From DAOUAG01 sp034432935 (GTDB lineage: Bacteria > Chloroflexota > Dehalococcoidia > SM23-28-2 > RBG-16-64-32), in assembly GCA_034432935.1 (NCBI GenBank), contig DAOUBD010000076.1:1-44026 (forward strand): 44,026 bases of DNA, in the 5' to 3' direction. Under the pieces are notes generated by a model, which ran no database searches, had not been told where the DNA came from, and worked only from the letters and a program-made list of their open reading frames with translations. Positions 16,570 to 24,583 of the stretch are shown piece after piece. Each line of letters starts with the position of its first letter. Position 1 is the first letter of the stretch. The translations under genes were made by a program, and so were the position numbers.

Positions 16570-19500
16570 ATGTTCAATCCAGTAGATAGCCGTCAGAGCT
16601 TCCCCAAGATGGAGGAGGAGATCCTCCGCTTCTGGAAGGAGCACGATGTCTTCCGGAAGAGCGTCGAAGGCAGGCCGCTGGAGCGGTCCTACACCTTCTA
16701 CGAGGGGCCTCCCACGGCCAACGCTCGCCCAGGCGTCCACCACGTCCTGACCAGGGCCTTCAAGGACCTCTTCCCCCGCTACAAGACGATGCGGGGCTAC
16801 CGGGTGGAACGCAAGGCCGGTTGGGATACCCACGGGCTTCCCGTAGAGCTGGAGGTGGAACGGGAGCTGGGGCTTAAGAGCAAGACGGAGATAGAAGAGT
16901 TCGGCATCGAGGCGTTCAACCGCAAGTGCCGGGAGAGCGTCTTCCGCTACGTGAAGGAGTGGGAGGCCCTCACCGAACGCATCGGCTTCTGGCTGGACCT
17001 GGAGAACGCCTACATCACGTATGACAACGGCTACATCGAGAGCGTCTGGTGGATCGTCAAGCAGTTGTGGGACCACGGCTTGCTCTACCTGGACTACCGG
17101 TCGACGCCCCACTGTCCCCGCTGCGGCACATCCCTCTCGGACGGCGAGGTAGCGTTGGGCTACCGGGAGGACACCCCGGACCCCAGCGTCTACATCAAGT
17201 TCCGGCTGAAGGCGGACGGCTCGGCCCTTCCTGAGGCGCTGAAGGGGGACGGCCCGGTCTACGTCCTGGCCTGGACAACGACGCCCTGGACCCTTCCCGG
17301 GAACACGGCGTTGGCGGTGCAGCCTTACGCTGAGTACAGCGTGGTACAGGCCGGCGGCGAGCGGTTGGTGCTGGCTGCCGCCCTGCGGGAGGCCGCCTTG
17401 CAGGGCGACGGCTACGAGGTCGTTGGCTCGCTGGAGGGACGGGAGCTGGTCGGCCTGCGCTACGAACCGTTGTACAACCCTCTGGATTGGGGCGTGCAGG
17501 CGATGCGCTTCGACACCGCCCAGGACGGCAGGCTGGCGGCCGTCGACAGCCCGGAGGCCGTGGAGACAGCGTATACCGTCATCGCCGGGGATTTCGTCTC
17601 GATGGAGGACGGCACCGGCGTCGTACACATCGCTCCGGCCTTCGGTGGCGAAGACTTCGACATCGGCAAGAAGTTAGGGCTCCTCTTTCTCCAGCCCGTG
17701 GACGCAAGGGGCCGCATGCCCGAGGGATCGCCCTGGCCCGGGCAGTTCGTGAAGGAAGCCGACGCCGGGGTCATCGCCGATCTCGCCGCCCGCGGGCTCC
17801 TGCTCCGCCATGAGACCATCCGCCACACTTACCCGTTCTGCTGGCGCTGCGACACACCCCTCCTCTACTACGCCAAGCCGACCTGGTACATCCGAACGAC
17901 GGCGGTGAAGGACAGCCTCCTGGGGGGCAACGAAAAGATCAACTGGTATCCGGAGCACATCAAGTACGGGCGCTTCGGCGACTGGCTGCGTAACAACGTC
18001 GACTGGGCCCTCTCCCGGGAGCGCTATTGGGGCACCCCCTTGCCCATCTGGCAATGCGAGTCCTGCGGCGGACGCGCCTGCGTTGGGTCACGGCGGGAGC
18101 TGCGGGAGCTGGCTGCTGAGCCCGCGGCAGTCGATGCGCTGGAGGACCTGCACAGGCCCTACGTAGACCGGATCGAGCTGCGGTGCGAATGCGGGGGATC
18201 GATGCGACGACTGCCGGAGGTGATGGACTGCTGGTTCGACTCCGGCGCCATGCCTTACGCCCAGTGGCACTACCCTTTCGAGAACCAGGAGACCTTCGCC
18301 CGAAGCTTCCCGGCCGACTTCATCTGCGAGGCGGTGGACCAGACCCGAGGTTGGTTCTACACCCTCCACGCAGAGGCCGTCCTCCTGAACCACTGCGTTC
18401 CAGGAGCGGTGCCGGAGAACATCTGCTACCGCAACGTCATCTGCGTGGGCCACGTACAGGACGATAAGGGCCGCAAGATGAGCAAGAGCCTGGGGAACGC
18501 AGTGGAGCCAGAGGCGGTTATCGAGACTAGCGGGGCGGACGCCCTGCGCTGGTACCTCTATACCGCGACCCGGCCGGGGGAGGCGCGGCGTTTCAGCACG
18601 CAGCTGGTAGCTGAGTCTCTCCGGCGTTTCCTCCTCACCCTGTGGAACACCTACAGCTTCTTCGTGACCTATGCCAACCTGGACGGATTCAACCCGTTGG
18701 TCCACCGCCCAGGGGAGCGAAGCGAGCTGGACCGCTGGGTGCTTTCGGAGCTACAAGCCCTTGTGGAGCGAGTGACGGAGCGGCTGGAGGAGTACGACCC
18801 GACGACGGCGGGCAGGGCCATACAGGACTTTGTGGACGACCTCTCCAACTGGTACGTCCGCCGCAGCCGCCGCCGCTTCTGGAGGGGCGACCTGGACGCC
18901 GATAAGCTGGCGGCCTACCACACGCTGTACACCTGCCTCGTCACGGTGTGCAAGCTCTTGGCCCCCTTCACCCCTTTTGTCGCCGAGGCGATGTACCAGA
19001 ACCTGGTCCGCTCCGTCGATGCCGAAGCGCCGGAATCGGTGCACCTGTGCTCGTGGCCAGAGGCCGATGCCGCCCTCATCGATCAGCGCCTGATGGACGA
19101 GACGCGGCTGGTGATGCGGGTGGTGAGCCTAGGGCGCGCAGCTCGCAGCAAGGCCGGCATCAAGGTGCGGCAGCCCCTGCCGCAGGTGAGCGTCAGGCCC
19201 CGGTACCAGAACGAGGCCCTGGGCCTGAGGCGGCTGGAGGCCCAGATACTGGAGGAGCTTAACGTAAAGGCGCTGGAGGTGGTGGCGCCCGGCGCAGCGC
19301 TGGCCGGCCCAGCCGTGGCCAGCGATGAAGCCGGGTATGCCGTCTCCCTGGACACCAACATAACGCCCGAGCTGGCCGACGAGGGCCTGGTCCGGGAGCT
19401 GGTGCACCGCATACAGAACATGCGCAAGGCCGCCGGGTTCGACATCGCTGACCGCATCACCATCTACTACGGAGGCTGGGAGCGCCTAGGGCAGGTGCTG

Positions 19501-19638
19501 GCCCGCCACGGCGGCTACGTGCGGGCCGAGACCCTGGCCACGGAGCTGGTGGAGGGGGCGCCGCCGGATGGCGCCTACGCCGAGGAACAGAAGCTGGACG
19601 GCACAGCAGTGATCTTGGGGGTAAAGCGGGCCGGCTAG
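16570..19638 (+). CDS. ileS: Isoleucyl-tRNA synthetase, type 2, with permuted GVHH signature
   Basis: A 1022-residue class I synthetase that charges tRNA-Ile. After EGPPTAN the catalytic signature reads PGVHH (G55-V56-H57-H58), i.e. the first and third positions of HxGH are exchanged. KMSKS is intact (residues 636-640, KMSKSLGN). The CP1 editing domain contains GTGVVHIAPAFGGEDF. Cysteine pairs CPRC, CWRC, CESC and CECGG could bind zinc. The overall form matches the eukaryote-like IleRS2 group. In that group a GxHH signature has been linked to extreme mupirocin resistance (from memory of published work). Start ATG follows GGAAGAGGAGAGG. Expression is governed by the T-box just upstream. The TAG stop overlaps the stop of the convergent YihY gene. 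Confidence 0.95.
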   Translation: MFNPVDSRQSFPKMEEEILRFWKEHDVFRKSVEGRPLERSYTFYEGPPTANARPGVHHVLTRAFKDLFPRYKTMRGYRVERKAGWDTHGLPVELEVERELGLKSKTEIEEFGIEAFNRKCRESVFRYVKEWEALTERIGFWLDLENAYITYDNGYIESVWWIVKQLWDHGLLYLDYRSTPHCPRCGTSLSDGEVALGYREDTPDPSVYIKFRLKADGSALPEALKGDGPVYVLAWTTTPWTLPGNTALAVQPYAEYSVVQAGGERLVLAAALREAALQGDGYEVVGSLEGRELVGLRYEPLYNPLDWGVQAMRFDTAQDGRLAAVDSPEAVETAYTVIAGDFVSMEDGTGVVHIAPAFGGEDFDIGKKLGLLFLQPVDARGRMPEGSPWPGQFVKEADAGVIADLAARGLLLRHETIRHTYPFCWRCDTPLLYYAKPTWYIRTTAVKDSLLGGNEKINWYPEHIKYGRFGDWLRNNVDWALSRERYWGTPLPIWQCESCGGRACVGSRRELRELAAEPAAVDALEDLHRPYVDRIELRCECGGSMRRLPEVMDCWFDSGAMPYAQWHYPFENQETFARSFPADFICEAVDQTRGWFYTLHAEAVLLNHCVPGAVPENICYRNVICVGHVQDDKGRKMSKSLGNAVEPEAVIETSGADALRWYLYTATRPGEARRFSTQLVAESLRRFLLTLWNTYSFFVTYANLDGFNPLVHRPGERSELDRWVLSELQALVERVTERLEEYDPTTAGRAIQDFVDDLSNWYVRRSRRRFWRGDLDADKLAAYHTLYTCLVTVCKLLAPFTPFVAEAMYQNLVRSVDAEAPESVHLCSWPEADAALIDQRLMDETRLVMRVVSLGRAARSKAGIKVRQPLPQVSVRPRYQNEALGLRRLEAQILEELNVKALEVVAPGAALAGPAVASDEAGYAVSLDTNITPELADEGLVRELVHRIQNMRKAAGFDIADRITIYYGGWERLGQVLARHGGYVRAETLATELVEGAPPDGAYAEEQKLDGTAVILGVKRAG

Positions 19639-20588
19639 GGCGGCCTATCGCTTACGAAGAGGCCTCGCAGAAAGCGCCAGGCCGCCACGTGCAGGGGCGG
19701 GCCAGGCGCCGGCGGCGGGAGGTCGCCGCGCCTGACGCGAGGGTAGACCGAGACCATCTCCGCTCCGAAGAGGGTGATGGCCGCGCTCAGGTACACCCAG
19801 AAGAGGAAGGATGCGGCAGCTCCCAGGGAGCCAAAGATCAGATCGTAGCGGGAGAAGTGCTCCAGGTAGATGCTGAAGGCCAGCTTCGCTGCCTCGAAGG
19901 CTGCGGCCGCGAAGGCTGCCCCTGGCCAGACATCCGGCAAGCTCTTGTGGGCAGGCGGCACCAGGGAGTAAAGGACGCTGAAGGCCACAAAGGACAGCCC
20001 CAGGGGCAAGAGGTAGGAGGAGATGTCCCACAACAGGCCCACGGCCCTGGCGATGTCGCCCAGGGCGGCCATCTCCTCGCTGCGGGCGCGGACGATGCGC
20101 AGGAAGGCCGTCGCGCCGACGGAGACGGCGAAGAAGGCTCCCAAGGCGATGACCAGCGCCAGGTCCACCAGCTTTTGCTGGAAGTAGGGCCGCTGGCGGG
20201 GGAGGCCATAGGCGCGGGTGAGGGCCTGACGGAGGACGGCGAACATGGCTGTCGCCGCCCAAGCCATGCCCAGGAGACCGGCGACGCCCAGGGCCAGGCT
20301 GCCCGGCCGGGCGATGCTGTGGACGGCGTTCTGCACGGTGCGGCGGCCCTCCTGCTGGTCCAGAGGGACCGCGCGGAGCACGGCGTCCACGATGTCGTTC
20401 TGCGCGCTTTCGTTGAGGAAGAGGCCGGTGACTCCGGCCAGGAAGATGAGGAGCGGGAAGAGGGAGAAGAGGGCGTAGTAGGCGATGGCGGCCGCCGTCT
20501 GGAGGCTGTTGTCCTCCTGAAATTCGTGCAGCGAGCGGAGGACCAGGGCGCGGAGGAAGCTCAAGTAACGGGCCACATTCGTTCCCAT
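19635..20588 (-). CDS. YihY/BrkB family inner membrane protein
   Basis: A 317-residue polytopic protein with about six membrane helices, of the YihY (formerly called ribonuclease BN) family. Landmarks are the N-terminal DNSLQTAAAIAYYALFSLFPLLIFLAGVTG and the later GAAASFLFWVYLSAAITLFGAEM. Function in this family is not settled; transport or envelope roles are proposed, and the old RNase BN assignment is wrong. I start at ATG (MGTNVARYLSFLRAL); a GTG 90 bases upstream would overlap the divergent promoter. It diverges from the RodZ-like gene. Confidence 0.85.
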   Translation of the reverse strand: MGTNVARYLSFLRALVLRSLHEFQEDNSLQTAAAIAYYALFSLFPLLIFLAGVTGLFLNESAQNDIVDAVLRAVPLDQQEGRRTVQNAVHSIARPGSLALGVAGLLGMAWAATAMFAVLRQALTRAYGLPRQRPYFQQKLVDLALVIALGAFFAVSVGATAFLRIVRARSEEMAALGDIARAVGLLWDISSYLLPLGLSFVAFSVLYSLVPPAHKSLPDVWPGAAFAAAAFEAAKLAFSIYLEHFSRYDLIFGSLGAAASFLFWVYLSAAITLFGAEMVSVYPRVRRGDLPPPAPGPPLHVAAWRFLRGLFVSDRPP

Positions 20589-20643
20589 TGTAGCAGGGGC
20601 AGCCGGCGCGGCCCCATTCGTCACCGCCGGCCCTGGCAGGGGG

Positions 20644-20674
20644 TTGACGCGGACTGCATAACCTTTCGTATACT
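20644..20674 (+). promoter_or_regulatory. Promoter of the RodZ-like gene
   Basis: TTGACG (20644-20649), a rather long 19-base spacer and TATACT (20669-20674) precede the gene. The start of transcription would be near 20681, so the gene's in-frame GTG at 20681 is too close to be a start and the ATG at 20702 is preferred. Confidence 0.55.
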
Positions 20675-20701
20675 TCACTCGTGCAGATACAGGAGGTAGA
20701 G

Positions 20702-21367
20702 ATGTCCCCGTCGCCCCTCGGGGAAACCCTCCGGCGTGCCCGCACCGCGAAGGGTATCACCTTCGAGGACGCGGAGCGCGTGACTCGTATTCCCCGCAAG
20801 TACCTCGAGGCCCTGGAGCTGGAGAACTTTAGCGTCTTGCCGGCGCCCGTCTATGCCCGGGGGTTCCTGCGCTCCTATGCCGGCTACCTCGGGCTCGACC
20901 CCAATCAACTCTTGCCCTTCTTTCCAGTCGGCCACGTCGATGAGCCCAAGCTAGACCCGCTGCCCCAGGTGCGGGAGCCGCGGGTCTGGAACGCCAACGG
21001 GCTGATCGGCGTAGGGGTAGTGGCCTTGCTGGTGCTGATAGTCATCGCCCTCTACAGTGTGGGACGCGAGGGGGGCAGCCCATCCTTTGTCAACCAGCCG
21101 GCCGCCCAGAGCCAGAGCGGCGGCCTTATCGTCCCGCCCAGCGGCCAGACGGCGCCGGGAAACCCTGGCCCGGCCGTCGCCCTGCCCGACCTCGCCGGCC
21201 AGAGCCTCGAAGACGCCATCGCCACCGTCGAGGAGTCCGGCGCTTCCTACATCGTGGTCTACGTGCGGGAGGGCGATATCCCGGCCGGCCAGGTCATCGA
21301 CCAGGAGCCGGCTCCGGGTACGGCGGTGGGCCCCGGAGACCTGGTGACCCTGAAGGTCAGCCGCTAA
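20702..21367 (+). CDS. RodZ-like protein with PASTA domain
   Basis: A 221-residue bitopic membrane protein. Residues 1-75 form a RodZ-type helix-turn-helix (LGETLRRARTAKGITFEDA, RIPRKYLEALE, YARGFLRSYAGYLGLD). A transmembrane helix is at about 100-121 (GLIGVGVVALLVLIVIALY). A low-complexity stretch leads to an external PASTA domain at about 155-221 (LPDLAGQSLEDAIATVEES... VIDQEPAPGTAVGPGDLVTLKVS). RodZ links MreB to the elongasome; PASTA binds peptidoglycan fragments, so this form could sense wall material outside. AGGAGG lies five bases before the ATG. Confidence 0.85.
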   Translation: MSPSPLGETLRRARTAKGITFEDAERVTRIPRKYLEALELENFSVLPAPVYARGFLRSYAGYLGLDPNQLLPFFPVGHVDEPKLDPLPQVREPRVWNANGLIGVGVVALLVLIVIALYSVGREGGSPSFVNQPAAQSQSGGLIVPPSGQTAPGNPGPAVALPDLAGQSLEDAIATVEESGASYIVVYVREGDIPAGQVIDQEPAPGTAVGPGDLVTLKVSR

Positions 21368-21397
21368 GGGGCGCGGCCTGCTGCGCCGCCGCGGGCC

Positions 21398-21706
21398 CTA
21401 GGGGCCGTGCACTATCTCCGTGCGGTATTCGACGATCTCAGCGTCGAGACGTTCGCTGCGGATGAAATGGATGACGCTGGCGAGCACCCGGCTCACGTAA
21501 CGCTCGTCGTTACCTGCGCAGGCGATGCCGATGGAGGCGATCTGCCAGGAGTCATGGTCGTCGACCTCGGCCGCGGAGACGTTGAACCGGTTGTGGAGGC
21601 GGGCCATGAGGGACTTGAGGACCTGGCGCTTGCCCTTGAGGGAGTGGTTCTCCGGCAGGCGCAGGGTGACGACGCAGAGGCCGGTGGTCAGGGCCATGGC
21701 TGTCAT
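21398..21706 (-). CDS. DUF503 (YlxP-like) family protein
   Basis: A 102-residue small protein of the DUF503/YlxP family: GLCVVTLRLPENHSLKGKRQVLKSLMARLHNRFNVSAAEVD, then ACAGNDERYVSRVLASVIHFIR. Relatives often lie beside translation and ribosome-maturation genes and may act there, but the role is not proven. The start ATG overlaps the scpB stop (ATGA), so translation is coupled. It is the last gene of the minus-strand operon that begins near 24471. Confidence 0.88.
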   Translation of the reverse strand: MTAMALTTGLCVVTLRLPENHSLKGKRQVLKSLMARLHNRFNVSAAEVDDHDSWQIASIGIACAGNDERYVSRVLASVIHFIRSERLDAEIVEYRTEIVHGP

Positions 21707-22275
21707 GCCTGGGCGCCGCTGTCCGCCGGCGCGGCGCTTGGCCGCTCCTGGCTGATGCCCTCCATCTCCGGCAGGGGCGGGAGGTCTTCGGGTTTCTCCA
21801 AGCCGAAGTGCTCCAGGAAGCGCAGGGTGGTGCCGTACAGGTAGGGCCGGCCGGGGCCGGGAGCCCGGCCCACCTCAGTGATGAGGTTGCGGGCTTTGAG
21901 GGCGGCGATGCCCCATTCGCAGCTCTTGCCCAAGATCTTCTCGATGTCGGCGCGAGTTATGGGCTGCTTGTAGGCGATGACGGTGAGGGTGGCCAGAACG
22001 GCGGGGGTCAGGCGTTCGTTCTCGTCTATTCCCAGGAAGGCCTGGACGTAGGGCGCAGCCTCAGGCGCGGTGACCATCTGGGCGGTGTTGCCGGTGCGCT
22101 GGATGCGGATGCCACGGCCGTGGCAGGCCTGAGCGATGCGTTCGACAGCGCGCAGGACCTCCTCGGCTGGGGCGCCTGTGACGCGGGCGAGGAAGGGGAT
22201 CTGGACGGGGCGGCCGGCCACGAAGAGGATGCTTTCCACGACGAGGGCCAGGTCCTCGGGCGGGGTGTCAGGCAT
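21703..22275 (-). CDS. scpB: Segregation and condensation protein B
   Basis: A 190-residue ScpB with its two winged-helix units: VVESILFVAGRPVQIPFLA... at the N-terminus and VLATLTVIAYKQPITRADIEKI with GRPYLYGTT in the second unit. ScpB is the kite subunit of Smc-ScpAB, which compacts and segregates the chromosome. A flexible acidic/proline tail ends the protein. ScpA is not in this window. It lies 11 bases after the AmaP-like gene and overlaps the next one. Confidence 0.93.
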   Translation of the reverse strand: MPDTPPEDLALVVESILFVAGRPVQIPFLARVTGAPAEEVLRAVERIAQACHGRGIRIQRTGNTAQMVTAPEAAPYVQAFLGIDENERLTPAVLATLTVIAYKQPITRADIEKILGKSCEWGIAALKARNLITEVGRAPGPGRPYLYGTTLRFLEHFGLEKPEDLPPLPEMEGISQERPSAAPADSGAQA

Positions 22276-22286
22276 GGCTTACGCCC

Positions 22287-22991
22287 TCAGGGCTGTGGGT
22301 TGTCGGTACTTTGGGCTGGCGGTTCCTCCATCGCGGGGGACGCAGGCCCTTTGGCCTCTCCCGGGTCGCCGGCGCCGGGTGCGGCCTCTGCCGGCGCCGG
22401 CGGCGCCGTCTCTTGGGGCCCCTGGGCGGTGGAGGAGGCGATGGGTTCCGCCTTGGGCGGCCCGAAGGTCACCCTGACGACGGGCACGCCCGAGACGGGC
22501 AGCCCCAAGTCGGCCTGGACGGCGTCCACCACGGTGCGGATGGCGTCTTGGGTGATGGCGCCCACGTTGGTGCCGGGGGCCACGGTTAGATCGAGGATGG
22601 CGGCGATGCCCTTGTCCCGGGTGGTGACGCGGGCCCGGGCGGCGCTGACGGCGGGCAGCGCCAACAGGGCCTCCTGAAGGCGAAGGCGGAGGGCCTGGGC
22701 CGGGACGATGGTGGTGGCGCCGGCCTGCTCCACCCGCAGCTCCTTCTCTTCCTCTTCGGGCGCCAGCTCCAGGATGATGACCAGCAGGGCCAGCACGGCC
22801 ACGATGAGGGCGGCCAGGGTGACGATGAGGCGCCCGGCGTTGTCGCGGTGGGCGTCCATGTACTCCACCATGTCCCCCAACCGGTCTACCACCTTATCGT
22901 CAGCCGCCCAGGTAAGGAAGATGATGACGGCCATCACGATAACTATGAGGGCGGCGAAGAGGACGATGGCGGTGCGGTTGGTTTCGTTCAC
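22287..22991 (-). CDS. AmaP-like membrane protein with Asp23-type domain
   Basis: A 234-residue protein. Two N-terminal transmembrane helices (about 8-28 and 53-73) flank a short cytoplasmic or external loop. A domain from about 80 to 180 resembles Asp23/DUF322 (TIVPAQALRLRLQEALLALPAVSAARARVTTRDKGIAAILDLTV). A proline/alanine-rich tail follows. In Firmicutes AmaP anchors Asp23 to the membrane and affects envelope stress; here the function is inferred from the architecture. The GTG start overlaps the mtaB stop (GTGA), so it is coupled to that gene. Confidence 0.75.
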   Translation of the reverse strand: MNETNRTAIVLFAALIVIVMAVIIFLTWAADDKVVDRLGDMVEYMDAHRDNAGRLIVTLAALIVAVLALLVIILELAPEEEEKELRVEQAGATTIVPAQALRLRLQEALLALPAVSAARARVTTRDKGIAAILDLTVAPGTNVGAITQDAIRTVVDAVQADLGLPVSGVPVVRVTFGPPKAEPIASSTAQGPQETAPPAPAEAAPGAGDPGEAKGPASPAMEEPPAQSTDNPQP

Positions 22992-24283
22992 GTTGCGGGT
23001 TCCAGGGCCATCTGGATCTCGGCGCGAACCTCTGCGTCTTCCAGCCTGGTCAGGCGCGCGGGCAGCAGGCGGTTGGCGAGGTCTGCATCGGCTAAAGTGT
23101 ATACGCGGATGTAGTTGCCAGTCAATCCTGTCCATCGCCTGGGACTGGCGGGGTCCTCTTGTTCCCACAAGACCTCCAGGGTATGCCCGAGGAATTGGCT
23201 GCGGAAGGCGGCCGAGGCGGCGCTGGCCGCGGCGAGCAGGCGTTCGAGCCGCTGCCGGCGCAATTGTGGGGGCAGGTGGTTCTTCATGAGGGCAGCGGCG
23301 GTGCCCGGCCGCCGCGAGTATGGGAAGGGGTGAATGGCGGCGAAAGCGGCCTCCTCGATGACGCGCAGCGTGGCTTCGAAGTCGGCCTCGGATTCGCCGG
23401 GGAAGCCGGCGATGACGTCGGTAGTGATGGCCACGCCGGGAACGTGCTCCCGAATCATCTCGACGGCCCGCAGGTAGCGGCTGGCGGTGTAGCGCCGGCG
23501 CATGGCCTGAAGGACGGCGTCGGACCCGCTCTGGAGGGGTATGTGGAAGTGGGGACAGAGACGCCTGTCGCGCCAGAGGCGTAGGAGTGCTGGCGTGATA
23601 TCCTGCGGTTGCAGGGAAGAAAGACGGATCCGGGGCAGGGAAGTGCCGTCCAGGAGGGCCTCCAGAAGGCGGCGAGGGCCGGTCTCGCGCCAGCCCAGGT
23701 CGCGGCCGTAGTTGCCGAGCTGCGTGCCGGTAAGGACCACCTCCTTCACGCCCTCCGCTTGGCGGGATCGCACTTCCCGGAGGACGTCCTCCACCGGCAC
23801 GCTGCGTTCGCGGCCGCGGGTGTAGGGGACGATGCAGAAGGCGCACAGCTCGTTGCAGCCCTCCTGGATCTTGACGAAGGCGCGAGTGCGCGTCTGGGGT
23901 GCGGGTGCGCCGCAGCCGCCGGCGGGGTCTCCTCGCTCCCGGAGGCGGGCCAGGAGGCGTTCCGCCAGGAAGGGTTTTGCTGCGTTGGGGACGATGGCGT
24001 CGGCCAGGCCCTCAGGCGCGCTAGCTGCGTAGCAGCCCGTCAAGACGACGGTGGCTCTCGGCGAAAGGCGCCGCGCATAGCGCACAAGGTGGCGGGCCTT
24101 GCGGTCTGCCACGTGGGTGACGGAGCAGGAGTTGACGATATAAGCGTCTGCCCCGGGCACCGCGCCGGTCGCGACCCGCACGCCATCGCCCGCCAGCTGG
24201 CGGGCGATGGCCTCGGAGTCGGCCTGGTTCAACTTGCAGCCGAGAGTGACGATGGCGACGGTCGGTGCTGCTTGGCTCCCCAT
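22988..24283 (-). CDS. mtaB: tRNA t6A37 methylthiotransferase MtaB
   Basis: A 431-residue radical SAM methylthiotransferase that turns t6A37 into ms2t6A37 in tRNAs. The N-terminal UPF0004 domain begins VTLGCKLNQADSEAI, and its cysteines would hold the auxiliary cluster. The radical SAM site is QEGCNELCAFCIVPYTRGRE (Cx3Cx2C), followed by VLTGTQLGNYGRDLG, and a C-terminal TRAM-like region (LEVLWEQEDP... WTGLTGNYIRVY). GCKLNQ and the TGTQLG motif favour MtaB over MiaB or RimO. It is preceded in the same direction by the zinc-ribbon miniprotein, 44 bases away. Confidence 0.92.
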   Translation of the reverse strand: MGSQAAPTVAIVTLGCKLNQADSEAIARQLAGDGVRVATGAVPGADAYIVNSCSVTHVADRKARHLVRYARRLSPRATVVLTGCYAASAPEGLADAIVPNAAKPFLAERLLARLRERGDPAGGCGAPAPQTRTRAFVKIQEGCNELCAFCIVPYTRGRERSVPVEDVLREVRSRQAEGVKEVVLTGTQLGNYGRDLGWRETGPRRLLEALLDGTSLPRIRLSSLQPQDITPALLRLWRDRRLCPHFHIPLQSGSDAVLQAMRRRYTASRYLRAVEMIREHVPGVAITTDVIAGFPGESEADFEATLRVIEEAAFAAIHPFPYSRRPGTAAALMKNHLPPQLRRQRLERLLAAASAASAAFRSQFLGHTLEVLWEQEDPASPRRWTGLTGNYIRVYTLADADLANRLLPARLTRLEDAEVRAEIQMALEPAT

Positions 24284-24327
24284 ACAGGGTCATCATAGCC
24301 CTCTCTGGCCCGGCGGAACAACGCGTG

Positions 24328-24471
24328 TCAGGTTCCGCAGCGGGAGTAGCCGCAGACGGGGCAAGATACGCACCCCTCTCCGTGCACCAAGGGCCCTCCG
24401 CAATCGGGGCATCGGGCTTGGCGGAAGAGGGGTAGCCGCAGTTGGGTGGCTGACATGGTCGTACTGGCCAT
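24328..24471 (-). CDS. 47-residue zinc-ribbon miniprotein, RNR-tail-like
   Basis: A tiny gene: ATG start with TAGGAG eight bases upstream, 47 codons, TGA stop. The protein ends in CPDCGGPLVHGEGCVSCPVC followed by GYSRCGT, i.e. five cysteines in CxxC-x9-CxxCxxC order (C21, C24, C34, C37, C40) plus C45. This closely resembles the zinc-ribbon tail found at the C-terminus of many adenosylcobalamin-dependent (class II) ribonucleotide reductases, here as a free-standing polypeptide. A short N-terminal segment (MASTTMSATQLRLPLFRQAR) precedes it. It sits behind two LexA-like palindromes. Function is unknown; an RNR accessory in trans or an unrelated zinc protein are both open. Confidence 0.7.
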   Translation of the reverse strand: MASTTMSATQLRLPLFRQARCPDCGGPLVHGEGCVSCPVCGYSRCGT

Positions 24472-24495
24472 CGCTCGTTCTCCTACCAGCAAGGA

Positions 24496-24513
24496 TTAGA
24501 ACCGACGTTCTAA
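24496..24513. promoter_or_regulatory. LexA-like palindrome 1 (SOS box candidate)
   Basis: TTAGAACCGACGTTCTAA is a perfect 18-base palindrome of the form TTAGAAC-N4-GTTCTAA, containing GAAC-N4-GTTC, the core of Gram-positive-type LexA boxes. It lies 25 bases upstream of the miniprotein start. Confidence 0.7.
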
Positions 24514-24519
24514 CGGTAC

Positions 24520-24535
24520 TAGCACGCTTGTTCTA
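24520..24535. promoter_or_regulatory. LexA-like palindrome 2, one mismatch
   Basis: TAGCACGCTTGTTCTA fits TAGAAC-N4-GTTCTA with one changed base. Its centre is 23 bp from that of palindrome 1, and it lies next to the -35 box of the miniprotein promoter. It could also affect the divergent glycerate kinase. Confidence 0.5.
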
Positions 24536-24536
24536 T

Positions 24537-24542
24537 TGTCAA
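24537..24542 (-). promoter_or_regulatory. -35 box (TTGACA) of the miniprotein promoter
   Basis: On the minus strand a perfect TTGACA is followed by the two LexA-like sites. The -10 is weak: TAGTAC at spacing 15 or TACCGT at spacing 18 are the best options. A repressor bound to either palindrome would cover the promoter. Confidence 0.5.
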
Positions 24543-24583
24543 AGGGTGGATGTCACGTTGTGCGAGGAATATAGTCTGAGGCG

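Noticed and set aside
24313..24338. GCGGAAC / GTTCCGC inverted repeat around the miniprotein stop as a terminator
   Set aside because: 12-base loop and no T-run; could be incidental.
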